Positions 53,819 through 61,803 of a DNA stretch of 64,000 nt are shown here, piece by piece (positions within the stretch are counted from its first letter, which is position 1; each line of letters opens with the position of its first letter). Position numbers and translations under genes: made by a program. This DNA comes from Lewinellaceae bacterium. Lineage in GTDB: Bacteria > Bacteroidota > Bacteroidia > Chitinophagales > Saprospiraceae. Under the pieces are notes generated by a model, which saw only the letters and a list, made by a program, of their open reading frames with translations, had not been told where the DNA came from and made no database searches. Location of the stretch: contig JACJYQ010000002.1 of assembly GCA_020636025.1 (NCBI GenBank), forward strand, positions 310,001 through 374,000, written 5' to 3'.

Positions 53819-53844
53819 TCTTATACTTTTTGGGTATAAAAACC

Positions 53845-53885
53845 AAGACAGGCTTCCCGATATAGGTTGGGAGGCCTGTCTTTTT
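53845..53885. terminator. Bidirectional terminator after the collar array
   Basis: AAGACAGGCTTCCC (53845-53858) pairs with GGGAGGCCTGTCTT (53869-53882) with one wobble, followed by TTTTT on the plus strand. On the minus strand the stem is followed by GGTTTTTA, serving the SDR gene ending at 53927. Confidence 0.85.
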
Positions 53886-53926
53886 AGCTCATTGAATTTT
53901 GCTTCTGGGATGTATGAAAACAAACC

Positions 53927-54673
53927 TTAGCTATTCATAATCGCTCCATTGTTAATGTCTATGGTTTGCCCCGTAATGGATTTTTGCTGAAGAAGGTATG
54001 ACACCAAAACTGCGACCTCCTCAGGATCGCTCATTTTCCCAAGTGGTACACTTTTCATCGCCATCTTATAAAATTCAGCTTTTGATACTCCAAGACCATC
54101 AGCAATTCCCTGAAGTCCATCCTGCGCCATATCCGTGTCTACCCAGCCCGGACAAATGGCATTTACCAGAATATTGTCTCCCGCATATTGCACAGCCCAG
54201 GAACGCATTAAGCCGAGTAAACCAGCTTTGGATGCGCAATAGGCAGCATAATTTGCTACGCCCAGCCGGGCCAAAACAGAGCTGATGATAAGCACCTGTT
54301 TGAATTCATTTTTACTCTTTTTAAGTGCCGGTAAAAAAGACTCAACTGTATGGTATGTGCCGGTCAGGTTGGTATCTACAATGTCGTACCAGCGATCATC
54401 ATCGCCAAACTGATTTTCTCCACCTAACCCAGCGTTGGCGATGATGCCATCCAAAACCAGATCCTGATTCTTTTGTAGAATGGCTGCTAATTCTTCTTTG
54501 TTCCGTACATCAGCCTCAAAATATTTGTGATTGCCTTCCTTGAGTAAAGAAATCGTTTCCTTCAACTTAATAGCATTTCTTCCCAGGATGTAACAATTGT
54601 GGCCTTTTTCGGCTAAATGGATTGAAATGGCACGACCAATTCCGCTACCACCGCCACTTATCAGATAATTCAT
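53927..54673 (-). CDS. Short-chain dehydrogenase/reductase
   Basis: 248 residues, classical SDR size. Cofactor motif GGGSGIGRA (7-15), NAGLGG (~80), catalytic Ser in VLIISSVLARLG, and YAAYCASKAG (Tyr/Lys, YxxxK). The C-terminal PGWVDTDMAQDG is typical. Oxidises or reduces an alcohol/ketone with NAD(P); substrate not determinable. It has its own terminator and is separated from citrate synthase by another terminator. Confidence 0.92.
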   Translation of the reverse strand: MNYLISGGGSGIGRAISIHLAEKGHNCYILGRNAIKLKETISLLKEGNHKYFEADVRNKEELAAILQKNQDLVLDGIIANAGLGGENQFGDDDRWYDIVDTNLTGTYHTVESFLPALKKSKNEFKQVLIISSVLARLGVANYAAYCASKAGLLGLMRSWAVQYAGDNILVNAICPGWVDTDMAQDGLQGIADGLGVSKAEFYKMAMKSVPLGKMSDPEEVAVLVSYLLQQKSITGQTIDINNGAIMNS

Positions 54674-54712
54674 TTCCGAGGTTTTAATTAATTACTGAAT
54701 TTGATTTTGCGC

Positions 54713-54755
54713 TAAAAAACAATCCCACTTCCAAATTTATCAGAAGCGGGATTGT
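54713..54755 (-). terminator. Terminator of the citrate synthase gene
   Basis: ACAATCCCACTTC (54719-54731) and GAAGCGGGATTGT (54743-54755) pair at 12 of 13. On the minus strand the stem is followed by TTTTTT (54713-54718). Confidence 0.88.
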
Positions 54756-54782
54756 AATATATATTTTTCTACTTAGAGTAGA

Positions 54783-56114
54783 TTACTTGCCTTCTTCGGC
54801 CGGAGCTTCTGATTTTGCCAGAAACTCCTTTACCCATTCCGTGGTGACCGATTTTGGTCGCTCCAGTGGAAGACCCAGGGCGCGGCTCCAGCATTGTGCC
54901 GCCAACACTCCAAGCGCGCGGCTTATTCCAAAGATCACGGTGTAGAAATTATATTCTTTCAAACCATAGTGGATCAGAACAGCTCCGCTGTGTGCATCAA
55001 CATTTGGCCAAGGGTTTTTCACTTTGCCCAGGCTGCTGAGAATCGGCGGTACTACATCAAATATTTTCCAGACAATCTTTACCAGATCAGAATCCGGAAT
55101 ATTGTCTTCGCAGAATTGCTTTTGAGCCATGTATCGTGGATCGGGTTTACGCAAAACAGCATGTCCGTAACCAGGAACTACACGTCCGCCGGCAATGGTA
55201 CTTTTTACATATTCTCCGATTTGTTCCCGGGTAGGTTTGGTTGTTCCCAGGGTTTCCACCATTTTTTGAATCCAGCGTACTACTTCCTGATTTGCCAATC
55301 CGTGAAGCGGACCTGCCAGGGCGTTAAGTGCCGCGCTGTAAGACAAATAAGGATCGCTCAATGTTGAGCCAACCAGATGAGTGGTATGCGCAGATGCATT
55401 TCCACCTTCGTGATCGGCGTGAATGGTGAGGAATAAGCGCATGTACTCCTTAAAACCTTCATCCTCAAACCCGAGCATGTGAGCGAAATTAGCTCCCCAG
55501 TCGAGTGATATATCCGGAAGTACGTGATCTTCTTTTCTGTAAACTCTTCTGAAAATATACGCGGCAACTCTAGGCAAGCGGGCTACGAGATTCATGGTGT
55601 CTTCGTAAGTAGCATCCCAGTATTCTGTTTTTTGCATTCCAGAGCTGTAGCGCTGCGCAAAAACACTGGTATTTTGCATGGCCATCACACCCACAGACAA
55701 TTGGGTCATTGGGTGGGTATCGATTGGCAAAGCATCAATTGTTTTGAACACATGTTCAGGTACGTTGGCACGGCGGTTCCAGTTTTCAGTAAGCCATTTT
55801 ACCTGATCTTTAGTTGGCAATACACCTGTGAGCATAAGCCAAAATAATCCTTCGGGCAAAGGCTCTTTGCCATTGGCAGCTCTTGGTAGTTTTTCTCTAA
55901 GTTCCGGAATTGAAAATCCTCTGAATCTGATGCCTTGTTCTGAATCCAGCAGAGAGGGCTCCCACAGCATAGAAGTAATATCGCGCATGCCGCCATATAC
56001 CTGACTCAACTGGACATCATCAACGATTTTAGTACCGTGTTCGGCGAGTATTTCCTTTATCTCCTTCGAAAGATTTTGTGATTTCTCGTAAAAAAGTTGT
56101 TTTAACTGGTCCAT
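54783..56114 (-). CDS. gltA: Citrate synthase
   Basis: 443 residues, of the eukaryotic-like (Si) length. Active-site residues are visible: His235 in IHADHEGGNAS, His271 in AGPLHGLANQE, His318 in VPGYGHAVLR, and Asp373 in WPNVDAHSGAV. It condenses acetyl-CoA and oxaloacetate to citrate as the entry to the TCA cycle. An upstream promoter-like sequence is visible at 56147-56180 and a terminator follows the gene, so it is transcribed on its own. Confidence 0.96.
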   Translation of the reverse strand: MDQLKQLFYEKSQNLSKEIKEILAEHGTKIVDDVQLSQVYGGMRDITSMLWEPSLLDSEQGIRFRGFSIPELREKLPRAANGKEPLPEGLFWLMLTGVLPTKDQVKWLTENWNRRANVPEHVFKTIDALPIDTHPMTQLSVGVMAMQNTSVFAQRYSSGMQKTEYWDATYEDTMNLVARLPRVAAYIFRRVYRKEDHVLPDISLDWGANFAHMLGFEDEGFKEYMRLFLTIHADHEGGNASAHTTHLVGSTLSDPYLSYSAALNALAGPLHGLANQEVVRWIQKMVETLGTTKPTREQIGEYVKSTIAGGRVVPGYGHAVLRKPDPRYMAQKQFCEDNIPDSDLVKIVWKIFDVVPPILSSLGKVKNPWPNVDAHSGAVLIHYGLKEYNFYTVIFGISRALGVLAAQCWSRALGLPLERPKSVTTEWVKEFLAKSEAPAEEGK

Positions 56115-56146
56115 GTATTAAAAATGTAGATTATCAAGCTTTTTTG

Positions 56147-56180
56147 CAAAATTATCAATTTAAGTCCTATTGATTTACAA
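56147..56180 (-). promoter_or_regulatory. Predicted promoter of citrate synthase
   Basis: On the minus strand TTG (56180-56178), 23 bases, then TAATTTTG (56154-56147), a perfect match to the TAnnTTTG -7 element described for Bacteroidota. The start codon is 32 bases downstream. Confidence 0.55.
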
Positions 56181-56213
56181 TCTGCAAACGTCTGATTGAA
56201 GTGAATTAAATAT

Positions 56214-56256
56214 AAAAAGCGAAACATCAGTACAAGACTGAATGTTTCGCTTTTTT
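56214..56256. terminator. Bidirectional terminator between DUF3276 and citrate synthase
   Basis: AAAAGCGAAACATCAGT (56215-56231) pairs with ACTGAATGTTTCGCTTTT (56237-56254) with one bulged base; T-runs lie on both sides. It terminates the PUR/DUF3276 gene (minus). Confidence 0.85.
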
Positions 56257-56315
56257 ACTATTTAGAAAGATACTGAAAAAGTCGCGGTCTTCCCGTTGTT
56301 AAAGTACCTGATTTT

Positions 56316-56987
56316 TTACCAGGAAACATCGTCAAGATCGTCATTCTCCTCTTTTTTCTTTTTTGATGCTGGTTTAGATTTAGCTTTTTCTTCTTCCTCA
56401 TCGTCATCGTTATCATCAGCCTCAGCTTCCGGCATATCATCATCAAAATCATCTTCCGGTGAATCAACCGGAGCAGATTTCTTTGCCTGGAATCCTTCGT
56501 TATCATCTCCTTCAGCATCGCGATTTTGAGCTTCCCACTCAGCCTGACGGCGATCAAACTCTTCGTAATCAAAATCAGGCATCAATTCAGTTTTCACATG
56601 ATCAACTACCTCATTTAAAGAAGCTACAAAACGGTTGAAATCTTCTTTGTACAAAAACAGCTTGTGGCGTTTATAACCGTAGCCATCTTCGCGGCGGGTG
56701 CTTTCGGTTATTGTGATAAAAAAGTCATCACCTTTTGTCTTTTTTACATCAAAAAAGTATGTGCGACGTTTGCCGGCACGTACTCTTTTGGAGAATACAC
56801 TTTCTTCATCTCTGTCGCCACCGAATCCACCGCGGTCTCTGAATCCTCCGCGATCACCACGGTCTCCGCGGTCACGAAAACCACCACGATCCCGGAATCC
56901 TCCGCGTTCTCTGTAACCACCGCGATCGCCACGATCACCGCGATCCCTGAAATTGCCATCACCCTTTTTAAAATGCCCGTATTCCAC
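56316..56987 (-). CDS. PUR-domain (DUF3276) protein with RGG tail and acidic tail
   Basis: 223 residues from GTG 56987 (no better ATG is seen). Residues ~10-60 are a low-complexity run of RDRGDRGDRGGYRERGGF-type repeats, like eukaryotic RGG boxes. Residues ~63-145 form one PUR repeat (RTYFFDVKKTKGDDFFITIT, RHKLFLYKEDFNRFVASLNE), the single-stranded nucleic-acid-binding fold of Pur-alpha and Borrelia BpuR. Residues ~150-223 are strongly acidic with Lys patches (ADDNDDDEEEEKAKSKP). The PUR part is common in Bacteroidota; these flanks are unusual. Likely RNA or ssDNA binding; target unknown. Confidence 0.85.
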   Translation of the reverse strand: MEYGHFKKGDGNFRDRGDRGDRGGYRERGGFRDRGGFRDRGDRGDRGGFRDRGGFGGDRDEESVFSKRVRAGKRRTYFFDVKKTKGDDFFITITESTRREDGYGYKRHKLFLYKEDFNRFVASLNEVVDHVKTELMPDFDYEEFDRRQAEWEAQNRDAEGDDNEGFQAKKSAPVDSPEDDFDDDMPEAEADDNDDDEEEEKAKSKPASKKKKEENDDLDDVSW

Positions 56988-57134
56988 CTTTCTTTAGTGT
57001 TTAGTTAGTAAAAATTTTGGTGTAGTAATGAGCAAAGGTAGATTTTACTTTGAAAGTTGCTCATTCTTTTAGTTTTTTTCTGTTTAAAGAATGTCAGAAA
57101 TTTGTATCAAAGCCAATTTAATTTACCTAAAACC

Positions 57135-58844
57135 CTACTTTTCATACAGAATTTTCCCACCGACCATGGTTTTAAGCACTTCTGTCTTCAAAATCTCCTC
57201 ATCACTGCAATGCTGTAAATCTTTAGATAGCACTACCAGATCAGCCAGTTTACCTGCTGTAATGGATCCTTTTTCCTTTTCTTCAAATGCCGCATAAGCG
57301 TTCCACAAAGTATAGGAAAGCAAGGCTTCCTCTCTGGTCATTTTTTGTTCCGGAAAAAACTCGAGGCCTGTGTCTGCTCTTTTTCGGGTCACTGCCGCGT
57401 ACAAACAAGGCAAGGGATCGGGTGATTCCACCGGACAATCTGTTCCATTGGCCATGTGAGCCCCTGAATCCAGTAAACTTCTCCAGGCATAAGCACCGGT
57501 TCTGGCCCGTTCTGTACCCAACCGTTTTGCCACAAAGGGAGCATCGCTCGTGCAGTGAATGGCCTGCATGGAAGCAATCACACCCAGTTGTCCAAATCTC
57601 GGAATATCTGCAGTATCCAAATGTTGGGCATGTTCGATGCGCCAGCGTTTGTCATTCTTTTCTGTGCTGAAAACATTTTCAAAAACATTCAGTATTTCCC
57701 GATTTGCCCGGTCGCCAATGGCATGCACACAATACTGAAGTTTGTGTTCCAGACAAGCTTTCGAAATTTCTTCTATTTTTTTCAGTGGGGTAGTGTTCTG
57801 ACCTGTGGATTCTGGTTTGTCGTTGTAAGGCACTAAAAGCCAGGCTCCATAAGATCCGAGTGCTCCATCGAAATAGGATTTTATGGCTCTGCTGGTAAAG
57901 TGATTTTGTCCAACGCCTATTTTAGGATAAGCCGCCAGTTTATCCATCTCATTTTCTTCTGGCTCCGATATCATCGACCATAATCTTATGGGTAATTGTC
58001 CTGCTTCAGCCAGTCGTTCAAATTGTTCCAGTGTCCAGAATTTGCTGCCGGCATCCTGAAAAGAGGTGATACCATGACGCAAGCAAGTTTCCGATGCCAA
58101 CTGAACCGTTTTTTCAAGTTCGGCAACTTTTTGTGCTTCACTTCTCTGATCTTTCCAGGCGACAAATGGCTTGCTGATCAGATCCATGGCATTTTCTTCA
58201 AATACGCCAATGGCATTGCCTTTTACATCGCGTACAATACGACCACCAACCGGATCGGGTGTTTCACTGGAAATTCCACAAATATCCATGGCCTTTTGGT
58301 TGGCCATTAATCCGTGACCGCTGGCATGAAAAAGGATTACCGGATTATCGGGCGATACGGCACTTAAAGCATCGTGATAAGGATAGCCATTCACGGTTGC
58401 GCCCGGACTTTCTGTCCATTTTTCCTGATGCCAGCCGCGCCCTTCTATCCATTCACCCGCTTCTGTACCCGATACTTTTTGGACAACCTGTTCCACGATT
58501 TCGTTCCAGCTTTTGGTATCAATTGAATTAATCTTCTGAGTGGTTTCACCCAATCCAATAAAATGACCATGCCCTTCTATAAAACCCGGCATCAGAAATG
58601 CACCCTGCAGATCGATCATTTTTGTAGAAGCTGCCGCCAATTTTTTTATCGTTTCATCGCTACCTACGGCCAGAATTTTGTCGCCGGCAATGGCAACAGC
58701 CGTTGCATTCGTATTTTCCGGATCTGCCGTGAACAGTACCCCATTAAACAAAATGGTATCAGCGTTCACTATTTTTGGTTCTGTGCAAGTAACCAGCAGA
58801 CAGCTAATGATTAGAGCAATAAACAGATTGACATAATATTTCAT
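57135..58844 (-). CDS. Amidohydrolase-family lipoprotein (YtcJ/AepA type)
   Basis: 569 residues with a lipoprotein signal (LIALIISCLLVTC; Cys20 or near). Metal-dependent hydrolase barrel: FMPGFIEGHGHFIGLG with the HxH pair, QYCVHAIGDRANREIL, RIEHAQHLD, and a C-terminal DCPVESPDPLPCLYAAVT with the final Asp, then a beta-sandwich end (GKLADLVVLSKDLQHC). This is the YtcJ/NfdA/AepA branch, whose members hydrolyse N-substituted amides; the substrate is not known. Export and lipidation suggest it acts in the periplasm. Confidence 0.88.
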   Translation of the reverse strand: MKYYVNLFIALIISCLLVTCTEPKIVNADTILFNGVLFTADPENTNATAVAIAGDKILAVGSDETIKKLAAASTKMIDLQGAFLMPGFIEGHGHFIGLGETTQKINSIDTKSWNEIVEQVVQKVSGTEAGEWIEGRGWHQEKWTESPGATVNGYPYHDALSAVSPDNPVILFHASGHGLMANQKAMDICGISSETPDPVGGRIVRDVKGNAIGVFEENAMDLISKPFVAWKDQRSEAQKVAELEKTVQLASETCLRHGITSFQDAGSKFWTLEQFERLAEAGQLPIRLWSMISEPEENEMDKLAAYPKIGVGQNHFTSRAIKSYFDGALGSYGAWLLVPYNDKPESTGQNTTPLKKIEEISKACLEHKLQYCVHAIGDRANREILNVFENVFSTEKNDKRWRIEHAQHLDTADIPRFGQLGVIASMQAIHCTSDAPFVAKRLGTERARTGAYAWRSLLDSGAHMANGTDCPVESPDPLPCLYAAVTRKRADTGLEFFPEQKMTREEALLSYTLWNAYAAFEEKEKGSITAGKLADLVVLSKDLQHCSDEEILKTEVLKTMVGGKILYEK

Positions 58845-58970
58845 GGAACGAATCTTTGGTATGTACTAGGGTGTGTAAATATCTGATTCAGACAAGGAAT
58901 AATTTCCCCTTGTAATCACAGTCAGTCCTTTTTAATCAAAATAATCACATAAATCACAGAAAATCAAGGT

Positions 58971-59006
58971 AAAAAAAGCCCACGCTGCTTAAACGGCAAC
59001 GTGGGC
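58971..59006 (-). terminator. Terminator of the alpha/beta hydrolase gene
   Basis: GCCCACGCTGC (58978-58988) pairs with GCAACGTGGGC (58996-59006) with one wobble; on the minus strand it is followed by TTTTTTT (58971-58977). Confidence 0.88.
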
Positions 59007-59056
59007 GGGGCCTATTACAATAGAATGGTTGCTTTTAATAACCGGGCATTCCGGTT

Positions 59057-59836
59057 TTATGCTTCTACTTTTTGATATGAATTTTCGCCCAAAAAGTTTT
59101 CCAGTATTTCATTGAAATCTTCCGGCTTTTCCATCATGGGTGCGTGACCGCATTTGTCGATGAAAAACAGTTGTGAGTTCTCTATCAGTTCATTGAACTT
59201 TTCTGCTACAAATGGTGGAGTAATGGTATCCTGGCGTCCCCAGATAAGCAGGGTAGGTGCTTTGATGTTGTGCAGTTTATCGCCCAGGTTATGTCTTACG
59301 GCCGATTTGGCTGTGGCTACTACACGAATGGCCTTGTTGCGATCATTCACTATGCCAAAAACTTCATCTACCAGTTCCTTGCTGGCAACGGCCGGATCGT
59401 AAAAGGTTTCTCCCGTTTTGTTTTTAATGTATTCGTAATCACCGCGTTTTGGAAATGCTGAACCGAATGCACTTTCAAATAGTCCGGAGCTGCCGGTAAG
59501 CGTTACAGAAGCAATTTTATCAGGATTTCCAAGTACATATAAAATGGCAATGTGTCCACCTAATGAATTTCCCAAAACATGGACTTTCGAAAATCCTTTG
59601 AACTCAACAAATTTGGTAACAAAATCAACAAGTCCGGTTACCGATACCTGAAAAATGGGAAGCTCGTATATGGGTAGTATCGGAACTACGACATTATACT
59701 TTTCCGAAAACCTGTTGACTATTCCTTCAAAGTTGCTCAAGGCTCCAAACAGACCATGCAACAACATGAGCGTTTCACCATCTCCACCCGATTCTATATA
59801 CCGGAATCCGTTTTCTTCTTTTATAGGTAAATCCAT
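59057..59836 (-). CDS. Alpha/beta hydrolase
   Basis: 259 residues. Oxyanion motif LMLLHGLFGALSNF, nucleophile Ser91 in VLGNSLGGHIAIL, Asp in LIWGRQDTITP and His in DKCGHAPMMEKP complete the triad. It resembles esterase/C-C hydrolase type enzymes (MhpC/BphD-like) with a small cap; substrate not determinable. No signal peptide, so cytoplasmic. Monocistronic, with a strong terminator. Confidence 0.9.
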   Translation of the reverse strand: MDLPIKEENGFRYIESGGDGETLMLLHGLFGALSNFEGIVNRFSEKYNVVVPILPIYELPIFQVSVTGLVDFVTKFVEFKGFSKVHVLGNSLGGHIAILYVLGNPDKIASVTLTGSSGLFESAFGSAFPKRGDYEYIKNKTGETFYDPAVASKELVDEVFGIVNDRNKAIRVVATAKSAVRHNLGDKLHNIKAPTLLIWGRQDTITPPFVAEKFNELIENSQLFFIDKCGHAPMMEKPEDFNEILENFLGENSYQKVEA

Positions 59837-60026
59837 GGGCTAAAACATCGTGTTAATGGGCAAATGTAGAAAAACACTTGAGAGAGAGCAGAGAATTTTC
59901 TCTTCCGAAAAAAAAAGTTGCTATTTTTAAGGCTTTTTGACACAAAACCGTGTAAAAATCAAGGTACTCTTCAAATTATTTTTCCCAGGCGCTATCTGGA
60001 ACTCCAAAATTCAAACTGCTATTTTC

Positions 60027-61130
60027 TTAGGACTTTTCCGAACTTTTGGAACCGGCAGATTGACTTACCCGGTAACTGAGGTACAAAATTGTACCAAGTA
60101 AAACTACCGCAAATGCCTGGTGAAATACCCCAAGCGCAACGGGGATTTTACCTATGCAATTGATGAGCGTGAATATCCCCAGCAATACCTGAGTGCCCAG
60201 AATGATCAAAAGCCCCCAAAGCAATTGGCGGTTCGCTTTGGAAACCGAATACCGGAAGGCTTCCCAGCTAAACAAAACGATTAGTATACTTAGGATATAA
60301 GCTGTATTTCTGTGGAAAAACTGAATGAGTGCCGGCATGAAAGGGTTGGTATCGTAATTCAGAAAATTTTCGACTTTCCAGTTTTGTGCTTCCAATAAAA
60401 TAGAAGGTAAAAAGGTACCGTTCATATCCGGCCAGCTGGGGTAGAACAATCCCGCCTTCGCTCCCGACATCATGGCTCCCAGCGCTATTTGAAAGAATGC
60501 CAGTCCAAACAATCCCCAGACCTGCCGCTTGTCGCCCGGTTTTTCCCAAATACGCGGTTTCGGATCAATGGCCAGAAAACTGGTCCATAACAAACAGCAC
60601 AGGATGATGAAACCCATGCAAAGGTGCAAGGTCAGATTATAGGCATTCACCCAGGGACGCTCTCGCAACCCGCTTTTCACCATGATCCATCCGAAAAAGC
60701 CTTCAAGCCCAGCGAGCAATACTACCAGCAATAACCATCTGGCCAGTTTTTTAGACAGCATACCCCGCAATAAGAAAAAGCCGAAAGGAATGATGAATAC
60801 GAAGAACATGAGGCGCGCCCACAATCGGTGGAAATACTCCCAGAAATAAATAAACTTGAACTCATCCAGGTTCATCCCTTTGTTGATCCGGTGATACTGC
60901 GGTGTTTCTTTGTACAGATCAAAAGCTTCCTGCCAGGCAGCTTCCCCCAAAGGCGGCACAGCACCTATCACAATTTCCCAACGGGTGATGCTCAAGCCAC
61001 TCCCTGTCAACCGGGTTACCCCGCCAATGACGATTTGCATAAAGATCATCAGCACACCAGTAACGATCCAGATTTTTACCCAACGGGATATTTCGGTATC
61101 CCCTGCCCATCGAATGAGTTTATTTGACAT
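60027..61130 (-). CDS. ctaA: Haem A synthase (COX15/CtaA family)
   Basis: 367 residues with eight hydrophobic helices. Family motifs: GGVTRLTGSGLSITRWE near the N-terminus, EYFHRLWARLMFF with a haem-ligand His, NLTLHLCMGFI, QFFHRNTAYILS and GVFHQAFAVVLLG carrying the other conserved His. The length and COX15-like sequence match the eukaryotic/Bacteroidota form. It oxidises haem O to haem A for cytochrome oxidase in the inner membrane. No cox genes are adjacent in the window. Confidence 0.94.
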   Translation of the reverse strand: MSNKLIRWAGDTEISRWVKIWIVTGVLMIFMQIVIGGVTRLTGSGLSITRWEIVIGAVPPLGEAAWQEAFDLYKETPQYHRINKGMNLDEFKFIYFWEYFHRLWARLMFFVFIIPFGFFLLRGMLSKKLARWLLLVVLLAGLEGFFGWIMVKSGLRERPWVNAYNLTLHLCMGFIILCCLLWTSFLAIDPKPRIWEKPGDKRQVWGLFGLAFFQIALGAMMSGAKAGLFYPSWPDMNGTFLPSILLEAQNWKVENFLNYDTNPFMPALIQFFHRNTAYILSILIVLFSWEAFRYSVSKANRQLLWGLLIILGTQVLLGIFTLINCIGKIPVALGVFHQAFAVVLLGTILYLSYRVSQSAGSKSSEKS

Positions 61131-61803
61131 AAATTTCGTTTGAGTCTTTCGCCTGAATTTGAGGTCTATGGAAATTGTGTTTTAAAACAAAAACAGAGGA
61201 TTTCCTTTTTAAAGAATTCAACTTCTTAGTCCCCTATATTAATTTAATATTATTTTAAAATTAAAAAACTGTGCTCATCATCAGGGCTGTTAATTTGTGG
61301 AAAACCTCATAACTGCAAAAGGGTGTTTCTTCCTTAAGAATAGTTACCAGCTTTATCCACAAGATACTCCCAGAGAATGGGTCAAATTTTCAAAGACTTA
61401 TGTGGTTACTCACAGACCAAACATCAAATGTTTAAAACTACCCTGTTTACCTTTTCACTCAAAGACTATGTGTGAAGAAGCGTTTGTAAGTCGAGGATTT
61501 TAAACAGCACTTTTCCACTGTTGACTTTTACCCGGCACATTTTTGGTCTTTGTGTTGATGAATGTTTGGGACATCGGTTGTTTTCCACAAGATTTATTAA
61601 GGAGTGCAATGTTACTTTATATCTGATAATCAAAGGGATATGGATCTTTAATAACACCCTTGTTTATAACTGTTTTAAACAATTAGTTAGGGGACATAAA
61701 AATCAGATTTTCAGCTACTTGGTCATTCTGAGTTTTTCAAGTCAAAAAATAATTCTGTTAAACCGGGGTATGGATTTCAGATATATGGTACCTTTTAAAA
61801 CAA
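61131..61803. other. AT-rich gene-free region with DnaA-box-like sites (possible replication origin)
   Basis: No convincing gene in 673 bases. A perfect DnaA box TTATCCACA lies at 61353-61361. TTTTCCACA occurs at 61581-61589 and, reversed, at 61296-61304; TTTTCCACT is at 61511-61519. An almost pure A/T stretch (61228-61269, TATTAATTTAATATTATTTT...) could serve as an unwinding element. This composition fits oriC, but also any DnaA-controlled AT-rich intergenic region; dnaA is not in the window. Confidence 0.4.

Noticed and set aside
61297..61503. 68-codon plus-strand frame starting at GTG in the AT-rich region
   Set aside because: It overlaps the DnaA-box-like sites and has neither a recognisable domain nor an upstream signal; probably non-coding.
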